Below, piece after piece: positions 1-5,570 of a stretch of 11,477 nucleotides of DNA (its first letter is position 1; each line of letters begins with the position of its first letter). This DNA is from a bacterium. Lineage in GTDB: Bacteria > Bacteroidota > Ignavibacteria > Kapaibacteriales > UBA961. The notes beneath the pieces were generated by a model, which searched no databases, had not been told where the DNA came from, and saw only the letters and a list, made by a program, of their open reading frames with translations. Location of the stretch: NCBI GenBank assembly GCA_022844575.1, contig JALHLL010000103.1, forward strand, positions 1 through 11,477, given 5' to 3'. Both the position numbers and the translations under genes were made by a program.

Positions 1-2
1 TG

Positions 3-758
3 TGCGATGATGTATTCGGTTCAATAGACTTAACGTCTGTGTTCGGAAAACAAAGAGAAGAAGGGGAAATCGAAACGGGGTATAATTCCCTGAATATCGC
101 TGAAGCTGAGATACCGAACATGAGCGAGCCAAATATAGACGCAATCGAGTATCGCAAATCCGCAGCCGATGGCGCACCGACATGGAATTATCGTTTAGTG
201 TTCCATAATCTGCCTTCATATCCGGCAAGTAATAGCTACGATTACAAACACTTTACGGCAGGTGATTATCGCATACGTGAGCGTCGGTTGAACTTACGTA
301 AAATACTCTACCGAGATACTGAACTTGCTAATAGTGTAGAGGAGTCTTATGAATTCTTCAAGGTTCATGAACGTTGTCTTGTTGATAGTGGTGTAATGTA
401 CGGAGGTTCGAATAACTCAACAGATATTCCGAATCTCAATTATAACAGTATCAGTCAGAACGAACCCATTATTAGGGGGTGGGTTGTCTATACTCAACAA
501 ACAAACAATATCGCTATTGCTATCAATGATTTGGTATTGAGGATGTTCAATAATGAGCATCAACTTAATATTTCAAGTGAGTTTGATATGAACAGCAATT
601 ATATGATGCCATACAGTTGCGGTGAACGAGTTATAATTCCCGTACCGGCTATGTTTACCGATTTCGCGCATGGTTCTATGGTTCTCGAAACGGAAGCGGA
701 CTTTAATCCCAAAAAGGGGACAATAAAATGCAAATTCATTACGGTGGTGAGCGAATAA
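3..758 (+). CDS. Hypothetical phage protein, 5' end outside the window
   Basis: The reading frame is open from the first bases of the window to a TAA at 756-758, so the 5' end is missing. A GTG at 39 is an internal possible start, but the frame continues upstream of it with codons for residues such as DDVFGSIDLTSVFG, so truncation by the window edge is more likely. About 250 residues are visible. They are rich in Asn, Tyr and Ser, with no signal peptide, membrane segment or catalytic motif that I recognise. The stop lies one base before the ATG of the tail-fibre-like gene, so the two are probably co-transcribed and translationally linked. That position suggests a virion, tail or baseplate-associated role. 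This is inference from context; I do not recognise the family. Confidence 0.75.
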   Translation, partial: CDDVFGSIDLTSVFGKQREEGEIETGYNSLNIAEAEIPNMSEPNIDAIEYRKSAADGAPTWNYRLVFHNLPSYPASNSYDYKHFTAGDYRIRERRLNLRKILYRDTELANSVEESYEFFKVHERCLVDSGVMYGGSNNSTDIPNLNYNSISQNEPIIRGWVVYTQQTNNIAIAINDLVLRMFNNEHQLNISSEFDMNSNYMMPYSCGERVIIPVPAMFTDFAHGSMVLETEADFNPKKGTIKCKFITVVSE

Positions 759-759
759 A

Positions 760-2169
760 ATGGGCGTAATACGAGGATCACGTGAACGAGTTAATCGGAA
801 GGCACTCACCTTTACGGCGAATGTGGCAGAGCAATCGGGAACATCCGAACAACTTTCTTTGTTCGATTCAGGTATCGTTTATTTTGATACCGTGACGACA
901 GCAAACATCACACTGTCCGGGTTGCAAACAATAGACGGAGTAACGGGAGCGGATGGAGTGCGAGTACTCGTTAATGCACAAACGACCACTACGCAAAATG
1001 GCGGTTATCTTATGCGTTCGGGTAGTTGGGATAGAGTACCCGACGAACTCTTTCGTGGTGTGTTATGTGTTATAGAACAAGGTACTACCTATAAGGATAA
1101 TCTCTATATACAATCTGCACCGGAAGGACAGCCCGACGGATCAGCGGCAACCAGTTATACCCGGCATGGTATGTCCGGCTCAAGTAACCTTTCTGAAATC
1201 ACGAATGCAGGAACCGCACGAAGTAATCTCGGGTTGGGTACCATAGCAACACAGAATTCCAATAATATAGCAATTACAGGGGGTTCGGCTACGGGTTTGA
1301 ATGCGCTCTCGGTGACGGATTCGTCGGATAGTCAGATGAGCGTCGGTGTCAACGATAGTGCTTCGATAACAGCCATCAATAACGGAACACTTACGCTCAC
1401 GACTGCTAATGGTAACTTTCAGTTCAACACCACAGGTGGCAACTATGAGTTTAATAATAGCGACAGTACGGGGGCTATGCAGTTGTTCTTTACGGCAACA
1501 TCAAGTTCGGTAAATGTATTCGATGTTACAAAAAGTAATGGTGGAAGTTTTGCACTCTTTGAATATCTAAAATCGGGTTCGGGGTCAAGTACAAATGATG
1601 AAGTGGTATTGAATGCCAAGATAACTTCATCGGACGGAACAAACAACGGTTCGCTTAAATATATCACTACTACAGCAGGTGCAAGCCAGACAGGGGCATG
1701 GCAATTTTATGGAACACAGGGCGGTGTCGGTAAAAACTTTCTACGAATACTTCCCGGCGGAATCCGTATCGAATCGAGTACGAGTTCTCGAACATTCTCT
1801 TTACTCTTCGATGGCACTTCAACGGGTACAAGTTATAGCATCACCGTACCGTCGCAGGGCCCTGTTGCACCGCATTCTATAGCACATACCGCAGCCGATG
1901 GAACACAAGTATGGTTAAGTTTACGGCTGACATTAACTGCATACAACTTGCCGAATGTTCCTGCAGGAAGTTTTGCTGACGTAACATTTACGGTCTCTGG
2001 CGCGAAAGACGGCCAAGGTGCTTATGTGAACCGCGTAGGTGGCTTCGGTGATTTAATTGTTGCACATTGCCGGGTATCTGCCGATGATACTGTAATAGTT
2101 CGATTCTATAATCCAACCGGTTCCGATATAGACTTAACAACTGCCGATATACTCTTCGCATTATTCTAA
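760..2169 (+). CDS. Phage tail fibre / receptor-binding-like protein
   Basis: This 469-residue protein is dominated by Ser, Thr, Asn and Gly, in the low-complexity beta-rich style of phage fibres. Residues about 47-100 hold a segment of the type DGVxVLVNAQTTTTQNGGY...SGSWDRVPD, which recurs in tail-fibre N-terminal regions. Residues 143-165 carry the NLSEITNAGTARSNLGLGT fibre motif, the strongest clue. A repetitive beta-rich shaft follows to about residue 380. The last about 90 residues (GDLIVAHCRVSADDTVIVRFYNPTGSDIDL) resemble a beta-sandwich tip domain. It should sit at the distal end of the virion and contact the host surface. The ATG lies one base after the preceding stop, and it is the last gene of the rightward operon. 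The fibre call follows from composition and motifs; receptor specificity cannot be read. No chaperone or lysis gene follows on this strand. Confidence 0.8.
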   Translation: MGVIRGSRERVNRKALTFTANVAEQSGTSEQLSLFDSGIVYFDTVTTANITLSGLQTIDGVTGADGVRVLVNAQTTTTQNGGYLMRSGSWDRVPDELFRGVLCVIEQGTTYKDNLYIQSAPEGQPDGSAATSYTRHGMSGSSNLSEITNAGTARSNLGLGTIATQNSNNIAITGGSATGLNALSVTDSSDSQMSVGVNDSASITAINNGTLTLTTANGNFQFNTTGGNYEFNNSDSTGAMQLFFTATSSSVNVFDVTKSNGGSFALFEYLKSGSGSSTNDEVVLNAKITSSDGTNNGSLKYITTTAGASQTGAWQFYGTQGGVGKNFLRILPGGIRIESSTSSRTFSLLFDGTSTGTSYSITVPSQGPVAPHSIAHTAADGTQVWLSLRLTLTAYNLPNVPAGSFADVTFTVSGAKDGQGAYVNRVGGFGDLIVAHCRVSADDTVIVRFYNPTGSDIDLTTADILFALF

Positions 2170-2187
2170 CCATTCCTCGGTGGTAAA

Positions 2188-2216
2188 CCCTCGTGTTCGG
2201 TTCGCCGTCGCGGGGG
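2188..2216. terminator. GC-rich hairpin between convergent genes, possible bidirectional terminator
   Basis: This sits in the 51-nt gap between the stops of the tail-fibre gene (plus) and the CD-NTase gene (minus). CCCTCG at 2188-2193 can pair with CGGGGG at 2211-2216 with one G-T wobble. A smaller CGG-TTCG-CCG tetraloop hairpin lies inside. There is no long T-run on either side, so termination strength is uncertain. The convergent layout makes a shared terminator plausible. Confidence 0.4.
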
Positions 2217-2220
2217 TGAT

Positions 2221-3018
2221 TTAATAGGGGAGAACCTTATGCAACCAATGTATAGCCCCGTACACATCGTTTTTGTCGAGAGAGTCTTTGGCTTTATCAA
2301 TGTTATATTTCAAACTTTGTACTTTCGTATTTCGATTCGTCGAATTACTGTAAGTATCTAGTTGTCCTACCGCATAAAAGAAACCACTTTGAATATTATC
2401 ATTTGAAAAATTCATCCCCGTGATTTTTAACTCAAGTTCATAAGAATCAAAAGGGTAATTGTTATAACTATTCCATGCCTTAAATATCCGGATAATTGGA
2501 CGTACTACATAGTTGTAGCTGGTATTGGCTGCTGTTAGAGCTGTACGAATACTGTAAGGGTCAGTGTCTTGCCATCCATTACTCGAATCCGGTATATACA
2601 AATACTTTTGCCCGAAAAATCCCTCCTCCTCTTTTGCGGGAACTAGGTCATATTTTATATGGTTTAACTCGATTGTGATTGTTGGAGCACTCCTATATAT
2701 ACTTGAACGAGAGTAATAGTCTTTGGCAAAATTCTCTAACCAAGCCCTATATGTTTCAGGCGTTCTCTCATATTCGGAATGATTAAAGACAACCATAATA
2801 TCAATATCCGAATGTTCATCATACCTCCTTGGTAGAATTGTATCTCTATCCCATGAACCGAATTCAAATACTCTATTTAATTTGTCGCCAAAATAAACTT
2901 TGATCCAACTTTTAAGGAGATTTAAGGATTTCTGAATCTTATCAGCTTCATTACTGTTAGCCTTTAGGTAATATTGTGCCGATAATTGAGTTAAGTATGA
3001 ATTGAGTGAAACAGCCAT
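2221..3018 (-). CDS. CD-NTase (SMODS-type cGAS/DncV-like nucleotidyltransferase), CBASS synthase
   Basis: This is a 265-residue nucleotidyltransferase. The polymerase-beta fold signature is clear: GSW at 54-56, then SDIDIMVVF at 70-78 giving metal-binding Asp71 and Asp73, and the third Asp at 124 in IKYDLVPA. A C-terminal helical part has RPIIRIFKAWN (173-183) and SYELELKITG (192-201), as in SMODS-family proteins. Family members make cyclic di- or trinucleotides after phage infection and so activate a partner effector; the product of this enzyme cannot be predicted from sequence. The gene starts 2 nt after the SLATT stop with a strong GGAGG 7 nt before the ATG, so the two form one unit. No Cap2/Cap3 (ubiquitin-like or HORMA/TRIP13) genes are adjacent, as in minimal type I CBASS. 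At 265 residues it is on the short side for the family. All three catalytic Asp residues are present. Confidence 0.85.
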   Translation of the reverse strand: MAVSLNSYLTQLSAQYYLKANSNEADKIQKSLNLLKSWIKVYFGDKLNRVFEFGSWDRDTILPRRYDEHSDIDIMVVFNHSEYERTPETYRAWLENFAKDYYSRSSIYRSAPTITIELNHIKYDLVPAKEEEGFFGQKYLYIPDSSNGWQDTDPYSIRTALTAANTSYNYVVRPIIRIFKAWNSYNNYPFDSYELELKITGMNFSNDNIQSGFFYAVGQLDTYSNSTNRNTKVQSLKYNIDKAKDSLDKNDVYGAIHWLHKVLPY

Positions 3019-3020
3019 TA

Positions 3021-3545
3021 CTATACCTCCAATTCTTCTTTAGTATAGGTTTCTTCACCATTTTTTATACCGTTGAGTGCCTTCTTATAATCACGATATG
3101 TTGTGTGATAATTCTCAGCATCCAAATGAATTTTAGCGTACGCTTCCGTAAATATCTTTGAATACTTTTTTAGTTCAACGGGCGTTAGTTCTCCATCCGC
3201 ATTAAATGATAATATCATTCTTGTTCTTTTGGAGAGAGCCAAATAAGCGTTACCGACTCTCTTATGTCCTTCCACTAACTTTTGCAGATTTAAGAAGGTT
3301 TGCAAACCACTAAATATTCCAACGAGAACGGTTGAGGTCGCAATAATTTGTTTAAGATATAAATTCGGGTATTCTTTCACAAAATCCGCCACGGTGGTTG
3401 CACCGACTATCGTGGATAAAATTGTTAAGGTATATCCAATAAAATAGTGGTATCGAAGTTTACGCGCTGCCGCGTTAAAATGCTTTCTTTTATTAAGTAT
3501 AGCATCAAACTTGAACTTTTTAAGGTTCTCTATAGTATTCTCCAT
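3021..3545 (-). CDS. SLATT-domain two-TM membrane effector, CBASS partner
   Basis: This protein has 174 residues from the ATG at 3545; a TTG at 3557 could add four residues but is less convincing. It has a basic N-terminal helix (1-32), two predicted membrane helices at about 34-54 (YFIGYTLTILSTIVGATT) and 66-86 (QIIATSTVLVGIFSGLQTF), and a long charged helical C-terminus with GHKRVGNAYLALSKRTRMI at 93-111. This matches the SLATT architecture (SMODS- and SLOG-associating 2TM effector). Such proteins are thought to form pores or disrupt the inner membrane when a nucleotide signal is made. The adjacent SMODS nucleotidyltransferase, 2 nt downstream, is the expected partner. Assignment to SLATT rests on topology, the helical motif and the pairing; I could not run a profile search. 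Ligand and killing mechanism are inferred from the family. Confidence 0.8.
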   Translation of the reverse strand: MENTIENLKKFKFDAILNKRKHFNAAARKLRYHYFIGYTLTILSTIVGATTVADFVKEYPNLYLKQIIATSTVLVGIFSGLQTFLNLQKLVEGHKRVGNAYLALSKRTRMILSFNADGELTPVELKKYSKIFTEAYAKIHLDAENYHTTYRDYKKALNGIKNGEETYTKEELEV

Positions 3546-3570
3546 ACACACTACCAACGGTTAATAATAT

Positions 3571-3603
3571 GAAAAATAAACACATTCACCCGAATAATCC
3601 AAA
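3571..3603 (-). promoter_or_regulatory. Candidate promoter for the SLATT/CD-NTase pair
   Basis: On the minus strand, TTTG at 3603-3600 is followed after 21 nt by TATTTTTC at 3578-3571. This is one mismatch from the Bacteroidota -7 consensus TAnnTTTG. The -33 part overlaps the last codons of the methyltransferase-like gene. The ATG of the SLATT gene lies 26 nt past the -7 box. A private promoter would let the defence pair be expressed in the lysogen independently of the upstream genes. The fit is imperfect, so co-transcription from further upstream remains possible. Confidence 0.4.
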
Positions 3604-4347
3604 TTGCCCGGCTTTTGCTTTGCCTCGTGGTTTATCTAATACGATAACTGTTTCCGTAATATCAGTCTCTTCGGTTGTTTCTTTCTCTTCCTTCTGTTCC
3701 AAAAAGTAGGGTGCGAATGTATCAAATTGTTCAGCGAGGGAAGGCGTAACAAACTCCCTCCACATTTCCTGTCGAAGCGTGTCGCCGTGCTGCACCAAAG
3801 CGGGAATTCCAAGTAGGGAAAGTTGTACATAACACATAGAAAAACAAAGGGAATCAATGTCCGTAGCGATTGCCAACATCTGTTTAGTCGGCTTGAATCC
3901 TGCTTCTTCCATAACATTTGCAAATGCTATTATCATACCTCCTGCCCCTGCTGCCGGCTCACCTACTGTTACATAGTCTTTACCGTTTAATGTACCACCA
4001 AACAACATCTTAGCATTCATTAACGATAGAAAATACGGGGTAAAGAACTGTCCTGTTTTCGCATTGGTGAGGTCGTTCTCCATAAAACGTTCACCGAGAA
4101 AGTCTTGTGAGGGGTTCTCGTAAAATGCCTGATGAGTAAGCGTGAGAAGTCTTGCAATACTGTTTGCTTCTTCAGTATTGTACTTTTTTACATGTTCCAT
4201 GTACTTTGCTTCGAGTTCATCACTCTGATATACCTGCTGTGCAAGTGCCAGAGCGGACATATGGCAGAAGTCATAGAACACCGTTCTTCTTCCGTGTTTC
4301 CTGCCTAGAAATTCAATGATGTCGTTAAATTCTTTAGCCACCTTCAT
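3586..4347 (-). CDS. Short N6-adenine DNA methyltransferase-like protein lacking a visible NPPY motif
   Basis: This protein has 253 residues. GQFFTPYFLSLMNAKML (99-115) corresponds to the motif X region of N6-adenine methylases of the HsdM type. GEPAAGAGGMIIAF (129-142) is the SAM-binding motif I, and ATDID (161-165) fits motif II. After HGDTL (187-191), where the catalytic NPP(Y/F) is expected soon, I see none; the rest is TPSLAEQFDTFAPYFLEQKE followed by an acidic Glu/Thr-rich stretch and a basic KPRGKAKAGQFGLFG tail. It should bind SAM, but whether it methylates DNA is doubtful. Short forms like this occur in phages and conjugative elements, where protection from host restriction or regulation has been suggested. 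It starts inside the upstream 45-residue gene (14-nt overlap), so translation is probably coupled. No restriction endonuclease or specificity subunit is present. Confidence 0.75.
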   Translation of the reverse strand: MKVAKEFNDIIEFLGRKHGRRTVFYDFCHMSALALAQQVYQSDELEAKYMEHVKKYNTEEANSIARLLTLTHQAFYENPSQDFLGERFMENDLTNAKTGQFFTPYFLSLMNAKMLFGGTLNGKDYVTVGEPAAGAGGMIIAFANVMEEAGFKPTKQMLAIATDIDSLCFSMCYVQLSLLGIPALVQHGDTLRQEMWREFVTPSLAEQFDTFAPYFLEQKEEKETTEETDITETVIVLDKPRGKAKAGQFGLFG

Positions 4348-4471
4348 TGCCGATGACCCTCAACAGTTCGGTGATTACACTCTTTGCACCCTTTTTATAT
4401 ACGGTCAGGCAAATGAGGCGTTCTTCAAACCATACCGCCCAATACCTTTTATACCGTGTTATTCTGTACAC
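4334..4471 (-). CDS. Small basic protein of 45 residues, GTG start, overlapping the methyltransferase-like gene
   Basis: The frame runs from GTG at 4471-4469 to TAA at 4336-4334. A perfect GGAGG lies 4 nt before the GTG. The product begins YRITRYKRYWAVWFEERL and continues ICLTVYKKGAKSVITELL. That is a compact alpha/beta-looking pattern, aromatic and basic, of a kind I associate with small conserved hypothetical proteins in Bacteroidota mobile elements. The 14-nt overlap with the methyltransferase-like start implies translational coupling. It fills what would otherwise be a 153-nt gap. No function is known to me. The non-ATG start and small size mean it is easily missed by gene finders. Confidence 0.6.
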   Translation of the reverse strand: MYRITRYKRYWAVWFEERLICLTVYKKGAKSVITELLRVIGNEGG

Positions 4472-4492
4472 GTTTCCTCCATAAGAAACCAA

Positions 4493-4511
4493 AAGCCCCG
4501 TTATGGGGCTT
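4493..4511 (-). terminator. Hairpin at the end of the leftward hypothetical gene, candidate terminator
   Basis: AAGCCCC (4493-4499), loop GTTAT and GGGGCTT (4505-4511) form a perfect 7-bp stem. On the minus strand the stem is followed by TTTTGGTTTCTT, a broken T-tract. It includes the TAA of the gene ending at 4501, so it would partly separate that gene from the 45-residue gene and everything downstream. The weak T-tract suggests leaky termination or attenuation rather than a full stop. Confidence 0.5.
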
Positions 4512-4989
4512 CTGTGATTGGTGATTGTGTGTTGATTAGATTCATCATTGTCGTAAGCATTTCCCGATACTTAGCTTTCGCTGTAACTTTTGGGTCTTGC
4601 GACCACTCAAAAACAATATTGCCTTTAGCGTCTCGGAAGGTAGGTCTCGGGCAGTTAATGGATGGGTCATCGGCTTTTATTCCATTCGATTCCAACCACT
4701 TTATTACGGGAGTCCACTGCGGTGCTCTTTTGTTAAATTCCAAGCATTCTTTAATGAGTTGCTCCATTTCGATTTTTGTCTGTACTTCTTTTTCCTTTTT
4801 CGGTTTAACTATATCAGGTACTACTTCCTTTGCCTTTACCTGTTGCAAGTATTCAACAACCGCACCCAGATACTTAAACCCTAAGTCACCTATTTTGTAG
4901 GGGTTTGCCGACTTCGGATTATGCTTAATGCTATATCCTTTTTCTTTTGCCATTTGTACCACTTCCGGGTATGTAAGTTCCGTTTTCAT
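4501..4989 (-). CDS. Hypothetical protein, first gene of the leftward group
   Basis: The protein has 162 residues from the ATG at 4989, chosen because a perfect AAAAGGAGG sits 5 nt upstream. An in-frame ATG at 5049 would add 20 basic residues (MKRAAKIHKKFRSQTQKEET) and is closer to the mapped promoter, so it cannot be excluded. The N-terminal about 50 residues (LTYPEVVQMAKEKGYSIKHN then LGFKYLGAVVEYL) look like a small folded unit. A Lys/Glu/Val-rich linker (about 53-70) follows, then a helical C-terminal part with APQWTPVIKWLESNGI. There are no membrane segments and no enzyme motif I recognise. It is transcribed leftward from the divergent control region and may be an early or lysogeny-related phage protein. 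Function unknown. Confidence 0.65.
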   Translation of the reverse strand: MKTELTYPEVVQMAKEKGYSIKHNPKSANPYKIGDLGFKYLGAVVEYLQQVKAKEVVPDIVKPKKEKEVQTKIEMEQLIKECLEFNKRAPQWTPVIKWLESNGIKADDPSINCPRPTFRDAKGNIVFEWSQDPKVTAKAKYREMLTTMMNLINTQSPITEAP

Positions 4990-5089
4990 TGTTTCCTCCT
5001 TTTGTGTTTGTGAACGGAATTTTTTGTGGATTTTTGCTGCTCGTTTCATTGTCTTAACCTCTAAAAATGAATAACTTAATTTGTTAATG

Positions 5090-5120
5090 CAAAAATAAGG
5101 ATTTTTACTAAACTGTGCAA
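5090..5120 (-). promoter_or_regulatory. Leftward promoter, Bacteroidota type
   Basis: On the minus strand TTG at 5120-5118 is followed by exactly 20 nt and then TATTTTTG at 5097-5090, a full match to TAnnTTTG. It drives the leftward gene starting at 4989 or 5049, and possibly the small gene, methyltransferase-like and CBASS-like genes behind it. The -33 TTG lies inside the palindrome at 5102-5127, so a protein bound there would block or alter transcription. Confidence 0.75.
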
Positions 5121-5127
5121 GTAAAAA
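5102..5127. promoter_or_regulatory. Operator-like palindrome, copy 1 (leftward promoter)
   Basis: TTTTTACT (5102-5109) and AGTAAAAA (5120-5127) are perfect 8-bp inverted arms around a 10-bp centre. On the minus strand the core reads TTACTTGCACAGTTTAGTAA. This is 18 of 19 identical to copy 3 at 5468-5486 and shares arms and spacing with copy 2. The arm spacing suits a dimeric DNA-binding protein on one face of the helix. Confidence 0.65.
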
Positions 5128-5129
5128 AT

Positions 5130-5165
5130 GAAAATAAATAAAAAATTTACTTGTTAGGTATAGTA
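5130..5165 (+). repeat. Direct repeat, left copy (36 bp), flanking the HTH gene
   Basis: This stretch matches 5451-5486 at 30 of 36 positions, offset by 321 bp. It begins with GAAAATAAATAAAAA, which in the right copy is the last codons and stop (ENK, TAA) of the HTH gene plus the following bases. It ends inside operator copy 2. The left copy therefore looks like a remnant of the same gene end plus operator, as a tandem duplication would leave. Confidence 0.6.
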
Positions 5166-5167
5166 AT
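5146..5167. promoter_or_regulatory. Operator-like palindrome, copy 2 (rightward promoter)
   Basis: TTACT at 5147-5151 and AGTAA at 5162-5166 flank a 10-bp centre (TGTTAGGTAT). It is 15 of 20 identical to copy 3 in the same orientation. It covers the -33 TTG (5151-5153) of the rightward promoter, in exactly the position that copy 1 takes at the leftward promoter. Confidence 0.6.
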
Positions 5168-5181
5168 ATTCTTTATTTTTG
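5151..5181 (+). promoter_or_regulatory. Rightward promoter, Bacteroidota type
   Basis: TTG at 5151-5153, a 20-nt spacer and TATTTTTG at 5174-5181 match the Bacteroidota housekeeping promoter fully. Transcription should start near 5188, about 23 nt before the ATG of the HTH gene at 5211. Its geometry is a mirror of the leftward promoter. Confidence 0.75.
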
Positions 5182-5210
5182 TTTGTTGTTAATTTGGGGA
5201 AGAAGTATCT

Positions 5211-5462
5211 ATGTACACGACGGAGCAGATTATGGAGCGATTTGGTTTTTCCAAGTCGCGTTTGAATCAATTACGGATGGGTTACAATCGAAAAGTGCAG
5301 TCAAAGAATAAAGGCATTGTGACATATCCGATACCTGCCCGCCTTATCAAAGATGTGCATTGGTGGTATGAGGATAGGAACATTGTATATGATGAATCGG
5401 CAATACCCTTACTTGAGGATGTTGTTAAAGATAGGCGGAAACAAGAAATTGAAAATAAATAA
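5211..5462 (+). CDS. Small MerR/excisionase-like helix-turn-helix protein
   Basis: This is an 83-residue protein. Residues 2-24 (YTTEQIMERFGFSKSRLNQLR) form a helix-turn-helix of the MerR/excisionase kind, in which a first helix reads the gene-proximal site and SKSRLNQLR is the recognition helix. The rest (YPIPARLIKDVHWWYEDRNIVYDESAIPLLEDV, given here as 41-73) looks like the wing and following helix seen in small MerR-like proteins of Bacteroidota elements. It lacks a ligand-binding or dimerisation coiled coil of full MerR proteins. The gene is the first one right of a divergent promoter pair whose -33 regions carry matching palindromes, with a third palindrome just past its stop. It is the natural candidate to bind them and act as a phage switch regulator or recombination directionality factor; binding is inferred. 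No strong SD is seen (GGGGAAGAAG lies 9 nt or more upstream). Confidence 0.75.
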   Translation: MYTTEQIMERFGFSKSRLNQLRMGYNRKVQSKNKGIVTYPIPARLIKDVHWWYEDRNIVYDESAIPLLEDVVKDRRKQEIENK

Positions 5463-5486
5463 AAATATTACTTGCACGGTTTAGTA
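5451..5486 (+). repeat. Direct repeat, right copy (36 bp), spanning the HTH gene stop
   Basis: This partners the copy at 5130-5165 (30 of 36 identical). It runs from the last three codons and stop of the HTH gene through operator copy 3. Recombination between the two copies would delete a 321-bp unit holding the rightward promoter -7 box and the whole HTH gene, leaving one operator in front of the next genes. Confidence 0.6.
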
Positions 5487-5487
5487 G
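5468..5487. promoter_or_regulatory. Operator-like palindrome, copy 3 (before the small-gene cluster)
   Basis: TTACT (5468-5472) and AGTAG (5483-5487) surround a 10-bp centre TGCACGGTTT. Over 5468-5486 it equals the reverse complement of copy 1 with one mismatch. A TTG at 5472-5474 sits as in the other copies. The spot 20 nt on reads TAATAACC, which keeps the TA but not the TTTG of a -7 box, so a promoter here is doubtful. The site may instead modulate read-through into the genes from 5571. Confidence 0.55.
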
Positions 5488-5570
5488 AAAGACGTAATAA
5501 CCAAGTTGAAATATTTGAATGCCACTTTACCAGAATTTATTACTAACTTTATCGGCAGCGGAGTTGTTAT

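Noticed and set aside
573..809. Reverse-strand open frames under the first phage gene and the tail fibre
   Set aside because: They lie wholly inside better-supported plus-strand genes, lack plausible protein character and have no start signals.
121..1915. Shared 13-nt string CCGCAGCCGATGG in both left-hand phage genes, each coding AADG followed by a Trp
   Set aside because: Too short and isolated; the surrounding protein sequences do not align, so chance or simple codon preference explains it.
4316..4900. Plus-strand open frame of 194 codons across the leftward genes
   Set aside because: It is antisense to three minus-strand genes with SD signals and a promoter, and its product is Cys/Phe/Ser-rich as typical of shadow frames.
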